A DNA stretch of 41,300 nucleotides from Diplocarpon mali (taxonomy: Eukaryota; Ascomycota; Leotiomycetes; Helotiales; Drepanopezizaceae), in the NCBI GenBank assembly GCA_024741835.1, contig JAENRP010000356.1, forward strand, positions 1 to 41,300. Reading direction: 5' to 3'. Every line of letters begins with the position of its first letter. Positions within the stretch are counted from its first letter, which is position 1. The position numbers and the translations under genes were made by a program. The notes beneath the pieces were generated by a model. That model searched no databases. It saw only the letters and a list, made by a program, of their open reading frames with translations, and was not told the DNA's origin. This document shows positions 11,701 to 24,700 of the stretch, one piece after another.

Positions 11701-13158
11701 AGATAGATCTACCGCCATGAACGGCTTGAGTGACATCCGAGCTGATCTTGCTATCGTGAAAGTCGGAGGAGAGACTCATCAAGTGGGCGTGCGAGGCAGT
11801 GCTCAAGGCATCATACGAGTACTGCTCCAAAGGCATCCAGAGCCACGTCTTGAGCCAGCCGATCCCGGCGCCACCACTGATGAATCGAAGGGAAGCATAG
11901 ATAGCGATTGGTAGCCAGATTTTGGAGGATTTATCTGTCCATCTCAGCCATGACCCGCCAAGTTTGCCCGTTTCTCTGCTTACCGCCGTTGTGATAATTG
12001 GTCAGACTGTCGATCATGACCCCCATTTGAGTTGGGACCAGTACATTCAGGGCGTTGGTTGCCAGGAGGCAGAAACAAACAAGAAGTGCTCTGCATTGCA
12101 GGAGTCTGTTGTGGTACGGCCAAATGTACGGGAAGAAAATCTAGGGAGGCTCAGTAACAGGCTTGGTGGCGGAGAAAAGATTTCTGCTGACCGTGAAGCT
12201 TTTCGCATAGGTGAGCCAGTTGCCATCCTCTTCTAGACGCTTGTTAATCTTTGCCTGAATCTTTCGTCGACGTTCGAGGTACGAATCTTCAGATGCATCG
12301 CTGCTACCATTGGCAGTATCGGAGTTTTGTGCGCCGTTTTCGGCTGTGCCATAGTCGTTTCCGTTCGCGGTCGATGCCTGGCTGGATGAGTTCTTCCCTG
12401 CCCTCTTTCCTAATAGAGACTGGCGCTCGACATCACTATCGTCATATTTCTTGTCATCGCTGCGTAGACCAAAGTACATCGACGGCAGGATGATGAAGCT
12501 GCATATCCTGAGCGTTTGGATGAGGAGGACGGCGAGGTCGAAGAAATTCTTGGGAGGCCTGAAGACGTTTGGAAGGATGAGCAGGGGCAGTTCCACGGCC
12601 AGGCCAAGGAACCAAGTGCCGTAGTATGGGTACCAAACCGGGAATTTGCTGTCTTTCAAGGCAAGGCATTGGACACCAAAAGCGATAGTCGAGGCCATGA
12701 GGTATATCTGAATAGTAGTCAGCAGATGACTGCCAGTGTGGAAATCTTTGTGCCTCTCGACTTACCACGAGGTCCTGGGCTGGGTAGGCACCAGTGAGGA
12801 AAATCTCGAGGACGATTGTGAATGTTTCCAGGACCTATAGATATGTCAGCACACGGCGTGGAAGCAGTCTGGCCAAGCCTGGAAAGCCCTACATAGTTCA
12901 AGGCCACAGCGAATATCAGACCAAGCATGACATCGCGGCGGACATGCTGATCTTTGGCTCGGAGCTTCCTTGTCTGTAGGGTGCACACGGTGACGGAGAG
13001 GGCGACGAGGAAGTACACAATGACCGAGGCAGGGTAGCCATAGTGTATAGCCCTGATGATGGCCCCAAGCTATTTTCCTGTTAGACACTCGCATGCAGAT
13101 ATACAGCCAGATCATGTCTTGAGATTCTCACCTGATCCGGTACAGTCGGAGCCACCAT
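8791..13158 (-). CDS. HMT1: HMT1-type vacuolar half-ABC transporter (ABCB6/HMT subfamily), 16 exons
   Basis: Sixteen inferred exons on the - strand: 13158-13132, 13069-12893, 12834-12766, 12707-12192, 12140-11984, 11934-11450, 11401-11359, 11312-11124, 11076-10719, 10671-10511, 10463-10433, 10381-10211, 10161-9804, 9571-9400, 9352-9108, 9021-8791. They keep one frame and give about 1129 residues. Order: hydrophobic N-terminal TMD0 (about 10-190), acidic Ser-rich linker (about 195-240), ABC membrane domain (about 265-565), nucleotide-binding domain (about 595-840). Visible motifs: Walker [10 protein letters not shown] (636-644), Q-loop VVPQDPMLF, signature LSGGEKQR (740-747), Walker B IILLDE (760-765), H-loop AHRLST. 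Related proteins move phytochelatin- or glutathione-bound metals into the vacuole. Intron 9 (10672-10718) starts GC. Intron 13 (9572-9803) is unusually long, and its acceptor CGAAG was chosen by frame. The last three exons form a basic tail and are the least certain. Confidence 0.9.
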
Positions 13159-13461
13159 TGCCAACAGATTGTTCCAAAGAGGTAAGGCTACGAGCCGAGA
13201 AGACAAGCTAGGCAAGACTGCAGCAGGGAAAGTCAGGCAAAATGCGTGTGAGGTGAATGCAGAACTCAGAAGTGGGAGTGAAGAGCGGCGAGGTGTTTAG
13301 ACTTTGAGGAGGGGGGAAGATGGCGGAAGGAGAGGATGTTGTAGAAGAAAGGATCCCAGTTCTAGTTGGATCGGGCAAGTAGAGTAGGTAGAGCAGAGTG
13401 GGAAGGAGGGCATGGTACTATTTATGGACGAGGAAGGCGCGGCTCTGACAGAAAAGAGGAC

Positions 13462-13533
13462 GAGGCTGAGGCCGAGGCTGACACTGATGCTGATCCTGAT
13501 ACTGACGCTGAGTCTGAGTCTGAGTCTGATTCT
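13462..13533. repeat. hexanucleotide array GANNCT (12 units)
   Basis: Twelve contiguous 6-nt units, in order GAGGCT, GAGGCC, GAGGCT, GACACT, GATGCT, GATCCT, GATACT, GACGCT, GAGTCT three times, GATTCT. Almost all variation falls at unit positions 3 and 4. In one frame it reads as alternating Asp/Glu and small residues, but that frame has no ATG start. Confidence 0.9.
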
Positions 13534-14093
13534 GGCACGAGTGAGCTTGACGATGAGTGAGCTTGATCATGGATGGCACTGGCATGGGCACTTTCTTCGA
13601 TCAGAGCATACTCGCGACTCTCCAACAAGGCGAAAGTGGCCCTGGGCTGAAAGAAACGAGACGGCTCTGGTAAAACAGGCAAGGTAAAGAAGACGTCAGG
13701 TCAGGCACCGCATGCAAGGTACCCTTCCTCGAGGTTCGAAAGGTAACAATCGGGCATGGCGAACTTGTTCAGCCTCGCCACCAAACATGTTCGCGATCCT
13801 GGCCACTGGCTGGCTGGCTGGCTGGGTCCAGACATTCCGAAGCCCTGACTCCCACAGCAGCGGTGAGCAGAGAGAGAGACGTCCAAGCCAGGCATATCCG
13901 CGGCGAGTCGCGATATGGAAGCATTACACCAGAGGGAGCCGAGAGGATGAGATGCGTACCTGGAGATGTGTGTAGATGCCCGTCGCCCAGTTTAGCCGGC
14001 AGTGAGTGATACCTTAGGTAAGGTCGGGGAACTTGGGTCTGGAATGTTGGTGGGGGCTGGCCTTTTCCTCCCATGCAGACCACACAGCACATA

Positions 14094-14121
14094 CAACCAA
14101 CAACCAACAACCAACAACCAA
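14094..14121. repeat. heptanucleotide tandem array CAACCAA (4 units)
   Basis: Four perfect CAACCAA units, followed directly by a decayed CGACCAAT-like pair and another CAACCAA-like piece up to about 14150. Confidence 0.93.
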
Positions 14122-14755
14122 CCGACCAATCGACCAATCGACAACCAACCGTCCGAGAGTTACAGCCTTCCGTCAAGACGCACGTCTGGCTCTGCAACGC
14201 AAAGGCTTACTTGCCTCCATTCGCTGGAGAAGTCACCGGTGACGGGTGTGGAGGGTTGCAGTCTGCCTTGGAGGGCTGGATTAGGTCGGATCGATCGGAT
14301 CGGATGAGGTTCGATTGAATTGAATTGGACTAATCTAGGTTCAATTGGAAGGAATCGACAGTGCCAGTGCTTGCTCACCACGCTCAGCTCTTCTTGAAGA
14401 CAGGACAGGACAATAGAGTCGGACCAGGACCGCTCGATTGCTCTCGTTCCAGCTGGCTGTCAGCTGGCTGAGATATGTCGTGAGCTGGAAGACGGTACAG
14501 CCGGGTAGGGTTTGCAGGGTGGCACAATCCCGTCCTATGGTATTTGGTGCTTGGTCAACAGAAGATTATGACTCTCCAGGAGGGGGGCACTCGCCGACCT
14601 AAGTGCGCTTTCTCACCCTCCGGAGCACATGACAAGACAGGACGCAGCACGGTGACGATTCCGGACGTGGGCCAGAGCTACAGTCCAGTCCAGATCATGA
14701 TTGAATCCCGGCTGGGTGGGTGTGACGTGATGTGATGCATACATATAGAGACAGA

Positions 14756-14777
14756 GATATATATATATATATATATA
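14756..14777. repeat. (AT)n microsatellite
   Basis: An uninterrupted AT dinucleotide run of about 22 nt, with further TA/CA-rich sequence downstream to about 14860. Confidence 0.93.
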
Positions 14778-15999
14778 CATGTATACACACCTACATATCC
14801 ACACATACATTATTATACATCCAGGTATACAAGTTAACATCTAAACATACATACCCAGTACAGCTCCCGCAGCAAGACCATGGCAACCGCGGTAACAGTA
14901 ACGGTACTCATCGCATCTGATATCGGCCGCGACTGACCGGATAGCACGGTAGATTGGAGTTAGGATAGAGTCAGAGACATGACGGATTGGCAGCGCTCTT
15001 CTCCTGCATAGGCCAGAGGACTCCGGAGTGGTCGTCGTACAGTGCATGTACATAGGTTCTGACGGAGCCGGGTCGGGGGTTATCAACATCAAGAGCAAGT
15101 CCACACAGTAACAGGACTGTTTACCAGAAACTGGGGTCCCAGTCCGGGGAACAGGGAGGCCAGCCGTACCAGACCAGACCAGACCATTCCACACCATACC
15201 ATTTTCTTGCCCTATTCTGCCCTGCCCTGCCATATCCCGGATCCCCGCTCAGCGTCTACTCGCTCTGTGTAGCAGGCTTATATGCGTTGTTGATGCTGTG
15301 ACATGCTGTCCATGCCATGTTGTTATCGTGTTGATGGCCCAGGCGGGTCTGGATAGTTGCGCGTCACAACAGCTGATTACTGACTTACCACTTGCCTTGG
15401 TGTTATGCGTGGTTGCGGGGGTTGTGGGCCGCACGATGCGCAGAAGGGTGAGGGGAGAAGAGAGGAGAGAAGATTTGGTCTGGTGGAAAGTGGTGAGATG
15501 CGGCGGATGAGCAGAAGCGGGAGCATGAATGAGGATCGAGACGCAGATGAGGCGGGCTTGCAGATGTGTAGAACAATGAGAGTGGGATGAGGATGGGATG
15601 AGGAGCATGGCAGGTTGAATCTTCGACACGAGGAAGAGGGGAGGTGAGGAGGGGCAAGACAAGCGGCTCCAATTACTGGCTGGTGATTGGTTGGCTAGCC
15701 GTCCCATGGCGACCCCACTTACGGCGGATGTATGGGTTACCGTACCACAGCCGTACGGCGGTCTGCAGTCCCCCGTATCCCACCTCCCCTTGTTCCCCCT
15801 GTCGCCGCATCTCTCTCTCTTCTTCTCCACCCTTACACCTCTCTCCCTGTCCGATGAAGTATATCAGATCCATCCGAGAGAATGATGAATGATTCTCTCC
15901 GTTTGCTCGGCATTGTCTTTCTGCCATTGCAATATTTGCTATCTGCCTGCCATGCTCAGCTCTATTCATTATTTCCTCTACGTTGACATTGCCTCCGCT

Positions 16000-16077
16000 G
16001 CTCTGCTTCTGTTTCTGCTTCGGCTTCGGCTTTTGCTTCTGCTTCTGCCTCTGCTTCTGTTTCTGTTTCTGCTTCTA
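16000..16077. repeat. pyrimidine-rich hexamer array (CTGCTT-like)
   Basis: Roughly 13 degenerate 6-nt units around CTGCTT, with CTGTTT, CGGCTT and CTGCCT variants. It creates artificial Leu/Phe-rich and Cys/Phe-rich frames. Confidence 0.88.
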
Positions 16078-18224
16078 TATCCAGTCCCAAGCTCGTGCAT
16101 CTTGTCAATCCAACACTCGTTCCATTGTTGACAACAACCACGCCGTGCCTCGATGCTGTGCTTCATCGCTGACAATGAGCGACGTTACCGTGCGACTGAC
16201 TCTCCCCATGGTTTCTTCTTTCATCCTTCACACCCAGACAATGGGAACGTTGCGCCGACGACTCGTACTGGCCAGTGCAGTCCGGAGGCATCTGCACCCA
16301 CCTCAGACTCGCTTCCGTCGGCGGACTGAGTCTTCCCGCAGCTGCAGTGTTAAAGACAGCCTGCAGTGAAGCTTCATGTAGCGATACATTACACCACCAA
16401 TTGCAATATGGGATGTGTATTGGTCGGCAATCAATCCCGTCGAGTGCTGCACCGTCTGGGTCGAGATCCCTTCAGTCTTCTGCGCTCGTCTGAGCATGGC
16501 TGCAGCTTCCCCTCACGCACCGCCGTCATCAGTCACCTTGCCATCAATTGACCCATACATACGTGTTACAGTTATGACATGACGATTGAGCAGAATCCCT
16601 TTCCTCACCACCTAACATGAAATTGCCTGCCACCAAGATCGGCATCCTGCGCGTAGCGACTGCGTCTCTGCATCAGCCGAACCATGTCGCACAGGGCCCG
16701 TTAGATCGGTACTTGCATTGGCAGGCTTGGTCCACTCCCCGCATGGTCCTAACCTCGTTGCCGGCTGCTCCCACCTTCTGCACCTCGCACCTCTGCAGCA
16801 TCGTTTCTGCCTCGTGCTTGTCAAGAATCTCCCTAAACTACAGCTGCCAACATACGCGTCGCCGTATTAAAATCAGTGGTTTTATCTGGCTTATCTGGCT
16901 CAAACGCAGGGCGCCTACTGGAGTTCATGGAGTGGCACTGGCCTATTGATACCCACCACAACCGCCTTGCATGCTCTCTTGATGTTTCTGGGAAGGTTGC
17001 AGACAAACGGTCGTACCGCAAGTCCTTAGTGCCGTTAATCTCGTCAATAATACGACTGGGGAGCGTTCGGAATTGTACCGAGGGTCGACTTGTAACGCTC
17101 AGGTCCCATAAATACTTCTTTAGAAAGTAATATGTAATTGCATGAACCGTATATGCAAAGGAATTCCCATCTTAATCGAGCAGTTTGGAACTGCCAATTT
17201 AACCACTCACCACCTGTCGACTGGAGTATCAAACTTCAGCAGGAAGGTGGAAGGTGATTATCACCAACAACAGCTGACCTTTATGCAATCCGGTTCAAAG
17301 ATGTTGAATCAAGGGAAAGGACGATGCATCAGATACTCAGGGCCGTGATTGTTCCCAAACATCAAATTGAGGGGTTGCTTGTCACCAATGAAATACTGCA
17401 TATGTCCTCAAACAGTGTTATCTCCAACTTCGCATCGCGATTGTCCCGACTCAAGCCTTAACGCATGCGCAAGCCCCGTCCGGTTGGAACTTTGGCTCCT
17501 AATTCATTTGACCGTCCAGCCTGAATAAACCAATTTTTGGGGGGATCTAACCGAGAAGTCCAGAGCCGAATTCCCGCAATCGACGCTTCTTTCCTCGCGA
17601 ATAATGTTTCTTTGGACGGTGCTGTGCCAATTATAACCCAGCTTGGCTCTCTTTAGCAAGTAGCCACTTTTCGAGACGAACGTGAAGTCGAAAACTAGAG
17701 ATCTCCGCGAGAGCAGTTTTGACCAGGTAACGCACTGTTGAATTGGTTAGCCAACTCGATTGCAGCTACATCTCATCCCAGTATCCCAGTCAACATTATG
17801 TTCACAGCAAGAACAAGATGACAGCACATGTCGCCACGGATCGGAAGAGCAAAGTACGTCTTTGAATCGATGTACTCTATCTTCAATTTCAATGTCGGAT
17901 GCATCATCAACTTTAAACCTTCCTCGAGGATGACCTCTCCCTCCTCGAGAGATCATACATCCTAGCAGAGCGAAACTTGGACGTCAAGATCCATCAAGGG
18001 ACATTTCATATCCACCACGTTCTTCTTTAAAAACTTGCCAAGGAAATGGATCCAGAATCCGAAGATGGACCGGAAGAAGAACCAGGACACCAAGAACAAA
18101 GCCAGCAGGAGAAGAAATAAGAGAAATAAAAAATAACAGAAGAAAAAAAGTTCAGGGCGGGGGTGGGGCGGCTTTGGCTCTGACTATGGCTCTACTGGCT
18201 AGGATTCTGGCCCACGCCGATTGC

Positions 18225-21200
18225 CTATCTGCTTGGGGAGGGAAGAGTGAAAGCGGGTGGGTTGGCGCTGAGGGTCTCTGGGGGGGCGGTGATGGGAATG
18301 GGGCGTCGGGGACGAGGATTTATGGGAGCGCCTCGGCGGTTGGCGAGGTTGGCGGCTGGAGGGAAGGTTGTGGCGTCGTATGTCGAGCTGGGTGCTTGCA
18401 TCTGCTCTTGCATCTGGCCGTAGCCTTGTGCCTGAGCTTCGGAGTGTCGTTCGCGCGCATCTGGCTGATGGCGGCTAGCTGGAGTAGGGGTTGGCAAGTA
18501 TTGCTGCGGCAAGGAGTAGCGCGAGTCGGGATGGCTGACAGGAGTGCTGGACACGTTGCGGCTGGGGTACGAGGCCTGGCTCCCGAAGGAGTCGTAGGCT
18601 GCACCTTGAGCCTGAGGGGGGCCGGCACCTGTGCTCATCGAGGTCCATTGCGAGTCACCATATTGCTCTGTGGAGTGGTAGCTGGCCTGGGCTTGCATAT
18701 CATGGTTTCCGGAATACGAAGGCCCGGGGTGAGATTGAGGGTGAGCGGTGTTGAAGTTGCCGAACGACGATGATGGATTTTGGTAAGTTCCCCCGCCGCC
18801 GCCCATCATCATACTACTACCTATGTTGCTGAATCCCTCATGGGAGGCGAATTCATGCTGATAGCCGCTGTTGAAGTGGGCTGGGAACGAGCTACCCGTC
18901 TCCTGGCTTTGCTGATACTCCGCATACTCATCCCCGCGACCAACATCTCCCTGAGGAGCGATAGTCTCTGGAGTACGACCCGGTGATCCGTGCTTCATGG
19001 CGTACGAGTCATACGAGCTACCCGACTTGTAGTTCTTGATGCCATCGAGCAGATCGTAGAAGCCCAAGGCCGGGGTCGCGCTCTTGACCGACGACTTTGC
19101 CAATTGCCCGAAGCTGGTGATGAGGGTTGGCGTGAACATGTTATCCGCCGCCGCATGCTCTCTACTGAACGTGGTTCCTCCACTGCTGTTTCCCTCGAAC
19201 ATACCCGCAGGTCTAGACAGGGCCGGATGCGCGCTCTCCTGAGCACGGCGCTCGACAGATTTGAGGAACATGCTTCGGGCATCAACATTGTCGCCTCCGG
19301 CCATCTTGCCCTTCTTCCTGGTGTGCAGCTTCGGTGATGGAGATCGTGGCTCGGGTGCGAGTTGGTGGCGAGGGAAGTACTGCGTGTCGTCAAGCTTCTC
19401 GAAACCTTTCACGCACTCCTGCTCGGCCCAGTACTCTTGGATATGTTCCGGAAGGGGCTGGTTGCGGCATCGTTCATCCAACGCGTCCTTCAGCTCGTCG
19501 GCGTCGATCTCGGTGTGAGGAACCGGGCTCGGAACTGGCGTCTGCTTGATAAGTGATTCCCCGTCGTCGTGGTCATGGCCCGAAGCCTCGTGCTCCCTCC
19601 AGACTTCAACTCGTGGACCGTGGAATGGCACATGCGACAAGTCAAGCAACTGATGCACCCTCTCTCTATTCTCATCCTTCTTTCCTTCCTCTCCCCAGCG
19701 CTGGTAAATACTCCAGTTGGCATCTGGGTCCATCGCCCGACATTTGTCGTAACCGCCACCTTGCTTCCACTCACTGCCTTCATTCGGCTTCTTGCCTCCA
19801 AGCTTGCTCTTGTACTTCTCCTTGCTCGCCTCATCGTGGACCGAAGCCATGATCTCAGTCGCGGCATCGGCGAGACCCAAGCTCTTGAGTAAAGCTTGTG
19901 CGTCGTCCATCTTCTGCTCGATATCTGTCTGTTGGATCTGTGGCCAGGGAGTTGCGAATTTCGTGACGGTATCTTGCGCGTTGGTGTTTGAACGCGAATT
20001 TGGAGTCGCGATAAGATCGGGGTTGTGACTTGGAGTGAAAGAAGCCAAGGACGCGTCAAGCGACGACCTCTGGTCCCAAGCGCGAGAATTCTCGACCTTC
20101 GCCGCAGCCGGAAGCGGAAGGCGGTGAATTAGATGCGCAATGAGCGGTCGCTTGACAGGAGCTCGTAGAGGTGAGATTTCAGCCGATAGAGAAATGACTG
20201 GAATCGCCGTTGGGGCTTCCTGTGCGCTCTCTGCGATTGTAATCTCGTCCTGTTCCTCGTTGGAGTGCGAGGGGTCTGCGAAACCAACTTCTCTTGTTGC
20301 GCTTTCGTCTACGTCAATACAGCTCTTGCGCTGCTTGATCTGGGGTCGGATGTCTTTCAAATCAGATTCTCGACAGCCGCTAAGGAAGTTCTCGCTGGGT
20401 TGCGCGGGTCGTGGGGGGCGAGGTCCTCGAGGGGTGTTCAGGTCCAAGCCTCGAGCGACGAGATCGCGGTTCTGGTGCTCGAAGGCTCGCTGGATCTCTA
20501 CTTGACAAGGTCCCTCCACTCTCTGTGATGTTTGCACACGAGCTCCTGCTTGCTCGTGTAATCGCTTTAACTCCGCTTTGCTGCCATTCAGTTCGTTCCA
20601 CAGGCTGCTGGTGCGTCTTTGCTCTTCGTGCTCACTTAGGTGTTGAAAATCGTCTTTATTTATGTTTATTTCTCTTCTCATCTGCTGCAAAGATGGAGTA
20701 CCAGTCTGTTGAGATTGATGGACCTTCTGCTGTTTAATCTCACACTGCTCTGCCACTTTTTGAAATTCAATCTTAGCCTTAGTAGCCACAGCGCGCCGAG
20801 ACTCTTCTGCCCGTTGAACAAGAGCGCTTTGTGGCGAGAGACCAGTTGGCCCATTGCCGTATTGGAACTGGTGGCCTGCCTGTCCTGACGCAGTTACCTG
20901 GTACGACTGGGCGCTTCTCAGTTGATTGTGTGAGAAAATATATCCAGTATCCTGGTACATCGCTGGACCTGTTGACACATGAATCCCTGTAACACTCTAT
21001 GTCATTTGTCAGCTCTTGTCACAGGGGTATCTTTGTGTGGATTTGAGTCGGGAGATCCAGCTTCATGAAAGAATCACAAGAAACAGTAATAAGGACTTAC
21101 TAGTCTCGCAGCCATTCCCATCTCAATTGACATCAGCGACTGCATCTTCCAGCTTCCTTTGAGTGTCTCAAAAAAGTGCCCATATCGTACTACATCATGT

Positions 21201-21799
21201 CTCTCATTCGAACCTGTTACCTTGGCTACTGTCCCAACTTTGAGTACTGTCTCCTTGCCAGTCATTTTGGGACGAAGTATCTGATCAACCAAAAGCTTCC
21301 TAATCAGCATGCTCCAAAGCAGATTCGTGTCATGTCCATGTCCCTCGCATACATTCCACACCACAAAGCTGCTGCCGGGATCACTACGCTCCACCCGACC
21401 CTCAATCTTTGGGAGATTAACCAAACTTCCTTCATGATAGAATCTCATTTGGAGAGACTGGACAAGGAGTTTGGATGAGGAGTGAGTAAGATTCATGCTT
21501 TGGTCAAGGAGCTCCTGGAGGCGGATGATAAGCGACTTCAGGTTTGTGCTGATGTTAATCATAGTGAAAACCACTGGAACAATGAATGTCCGATCTGGAG
21601 AGTAGAAGATTGCACTTAGTCTGTATATGCTCTGTTGTGGCGATATCGTAGCAGGGGGCGTGGCACGAATAACAAGCTGTGCGGCTTCTCCATGAGTCAT
21701 GACTTGAGCAGATTCCATTTTTGGGTTCAATATTTCATCTGGGCGCCTCGAAACTGCGGTTTTCGAGGACGCTGTGTAGGAGATCGCAATATTGGGCAT
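18225..21799 (-). CDS. large unassigned protein, low-complexity C-terminal half (hypothetical)
   Basis: I do not recognise this family. Two exons on the - strand, 21799-21101 and 20996-18225, join in frame to 1156 residues. Donor is GTAAGT; acceptor ACATAG lies just after a CTGAC branch site. Without the splice the first frame stops eight codons past the donor and the second has no ATG near its beginning. The start chosen is the first in-frame ATG (MPNIAISYTASS). Residues 1-230 look folded, with mixed hydrophobic and charged segments. About 290-410 is Gln/Glu/Lys-rich and probably coiled coil. About 580-785 is an acidic, Trp-containing region (RAMDPDANWSIYQRWGEEGK, then EHIQEYWAEQE) that looks like the most conserved-type part. 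About 940-1156 is Gln/Ser/Tyr/Gly/Pro-rich and probably disordered, with a Met-Gly run and a Pro/Arg-rich end. No membrane segment or signal peptide is seen. The two parts could be separate genes if the intron is wrong. Confidence 0.75.
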
Positions 21800-24700
21800 T
21801 GGCGGAGCGCAATCTGCTGGAGGAGGGTTCGCCACTGTATTGATGGAGAAGGTAGGGTGAGATGTTTTTGCGGGATGTTATGCTCAAACACCGAAAGAAT
21901 TCGACTGTTGTAGCAAGGTGGGTTGTGATGTTACAGATCGACAGATCAAGTCGAAGTTGAGATTGAGAAAAGGCGATGATGCAGGTGTGTTTAGGGAGCT
22001 ATCGCTCGCTTATGTTCCCGCTTTTGGCATAGTGTGGAAATCTCGCGACGCGACGCGTGAACTAGTTGTTTGGCTTTGGCATTGCTAGGATGAAGGTGAA
22101 CGAGATAATGTGAGAGATTCTGCAAAATTGGTCAGATCCAATATAAAGAGTTCATTCACCAGTGCAGGACCTCACGAGCACGGTCTATATAATTTAAGAG
22201 ACTCCTTGACCTACAAATTACAGCACCTGGTGAGCTTTTCTGGAGAATGTAAGGTTGCCCATAGCATTAATATGCCTGCAAAAAGAGAAAGGGGAGTTCA
22301 GAAAGATTCAGAGTATCTATGGATTAAAGCTTTGTGATCTCTAGACAAGAATTCAACATCAAAGGATGAATATTCGAAAGAAAGAAACAAAGATTCTCAT
22401 AATATGTGTGTATATATATTTGGCAAAGAAGAGGCCCAGCTTTAGAATGACTTGGACTCTCTTGCGGAAAACTGTTGTGAAAAATGTAACCAGAAAGGCC
22501 TCCAAAACCTTTCAACCTTTGATGTCTACCTTCTGCGATATGCTCAAACTGCAGCAAGTATTAGTTGTTGATCTCTAATCGATACCCCGTCTCTACTCAG
22601 GAGATGAGATCCGAGGCACCTCGCAAATCGGAATCATGGCTCTGTGGGCCAGCGCTGAGTGGCAAACCTCCTTGAGTTTGAGCCTTTCTCTGGTCCCTGT
22701 AATCACCTCTGCAAGCATGAGACTAATTGCAGAAATCTTGTTCTCTTGAGCTTCTTAGTCCCTCTCGTGATTCATGTCTTGGGGCTCAGGAGCAAGTGTA
22801 GAAAAATCGACATCCCATGCATAAACCTAAGGATTAGAGGGAGAGTATGTAAGCCCTAGGATTGTGAAATATAGAGCTATATCACACGTCTGGAAGAACG
22901 GGGTTAATTTTTCTCTCTTTAGAGCTGTTGCATGATTTTGATTATATACAAGCTGCCATTTGTTCGACTCCTGTAAGGTTTGGCGCAAGCTGAATTACAG
23001 AGTCGTCGAGTGATTTTCCGCAGGGGTAAATGTAAACAGATTAAACGAGCTTGGCAAAGCAGGGGCAGATAATGATTGATAGCCGCGAAAACGATAACAG
23101 GGCTATATACATATCAGCAAGGATATTCTATTCCGTTTACTGCTTGGATCTGACCTTTATGGGCGTGTATGTATGTATACCAGATTACCTACCTATGTTC
23201 CAGTTCGACCGGCAGCGAGTAGGTCGAGCGGAAGCCTTGGGCGTTTGCATCCTGAACGCACTATCCGAAAATGGCTTGACTAGTTACAGATTATCAGTAT
23301 TCGAAATTACTGTAGCCACACGGGCTCGTGGAACTCTGCTTTATATTTGTCGGGCTTCAAAATAGAGTTTCTCCTAGTGGTGAGTAGAAGCCTGTAAAAT
23401 TTAATCTGGCTAAATATCTGAGCTCCTTGAATAGGGTTACTCCTTGGCCACTTCAGGGGCTGATTACATAAGCCGGTCCTTGGAGCTTCAGGGTCCTCGC
23501 GGCGCAACAATATTGTAGTTTTACATCGTGTGTGTGGAAGCCCACGTTCGTTGTCTAACTACAAGAGTCTTGATGATTGGCTCACAGGATCCTCGATCTC
23601 AATTCCTTGTAGTATGTGCTTCAAAAGTGAAATCACAAGCTTACAGCTCTTGATTCATGATATAAGTTTGAACGACAGCAGTATCGGGACAGGAATATCA
23701 GGTAGGTTCCTCTAGTTCTTCCTCCTGCGGTCTCTCTCGGCCAAGCAGGCTCTTTTCGAGTAGGCTCAAGCTCCCTACTTTGAAAGCTTGATGTTAGCGA
23801 GATTTTGGGTACAGAAATAAACCAGGGATAGTTTGACAAGTGATGCAATGCTTTGCAGCAGATCCACCTGTAATCAGCACTTAATTCTCAAATTGTTTCA
23901 GACAAGATGCCAGGCTAATTGACAGTGCCACTCGGATGATGAGTAAGAAACATATACTAATCTTCCAAGTACCTCTGAGAACATTTCCTGCTTCGAGAAC
24001 CCATGTATATGGCTGGTGGCTATTTTCTCTCTCAACCGGCATTGTCTCTTTGTGATTGAAGGGTTATGATGAGGGCAGGAAGGGAATGAGTTAGCAGCAT
24101 TAATTGTCTCGTTGACAAGTACCACCGCGAGAGCAGTCGCGCTATCCTTTGTATCGTATAGTTGCCTCTGCAGTATTGAGGCAACCACCAACTTCGCTGT
24201 AACACGATCGAGAATCTCGGTCCTAGGATACTGTTACGAGCATTTGCGCAAGCTTTCCAAACCCGCATCGCTGTTGATAGATTTTTCCGGTAGAGGCCCT
24301 TCGTTACAGCCACCTTTCTGTCTAAACTCTTCAGAAGATAATACTTCACATAGGACCTAAGCCAGGCGACAAGATAGCCCAAGGTTTGGCCTAAGCTACT
24401 AGCCCGGACAGAGAAGTTGATCTAAAGACTTTGCAACACTCCTCGCCATGCTTTCCACAACATCCTTACAAATGGGATCTGCGATATGACACAGGGTGTA
24501 AGCAAGGGATAGATGGAGATATACTGTGCAAAGACCAGAGCGTTAGGTGATTTCATCAGCAGCACCAGAGTATTCAAACACCAACATCTGTACCTCACAA
24601 TGAAAAACTGCATACCACAACTATCCCCAACTATTTTAATGCTTTAGCAGCCTCGCCATTATCTCCAATTGGCGTGCCTCCTTGTATACTTAGAGAAACC

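Larger units (their letters stand above)
13159..18224. other. microsatellite-rich spacer without a supportable gene
   Basis: About 5 kb between the HMT1 start and the 3' end of the large unassigned gene. Open frames here are short, overlapping and mostly repeat-driven. Visible repeats: a GANNCT hexamer array (13462-13533), CTGG tetramers (about 13804-13826), a CAACCAA array (14094-14121), an AT run (14756-14777) and a CTGCTT-type hexamer array (about 16000-16077). The part next to 13158 is presumably the HMT1 promoter. An A-rich stretch at 18105-18150 lies where the 3' untranslated region of the next gene should be. Confidence 0.6.

Noticed and set aside
13366..13560. Small acidic protein from the GANNCT array
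   Set aside because: The frame has no ATG start; upstream sequence is in another frame and there is no clear splice acceptor. Kept as a repeat only.
18174..18773. 199-residue + strand frame opposite the end of the large unassigned gene
   Set aside because: It is antisense to a longer frame with consistent composition, and no domain is seen.
20958..20980. Separate start for the second exon of the large gene at an ATG near 20960
   Set aside because: It is possible in principle (911 residues). However, the GTAAGT donor at 21100, the CTGAC branch and the ACATAG acceptor join the upstream 233 codons in frame, so one gene is simpler.
22961..22975. TGTTCGACTCC, similar to a tRNA B box
   Set aside because: No A box, no acceptor-stem pairing and no anticodon arm at the right spacing. 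No tRNA gene could be supported anywhere in the window.
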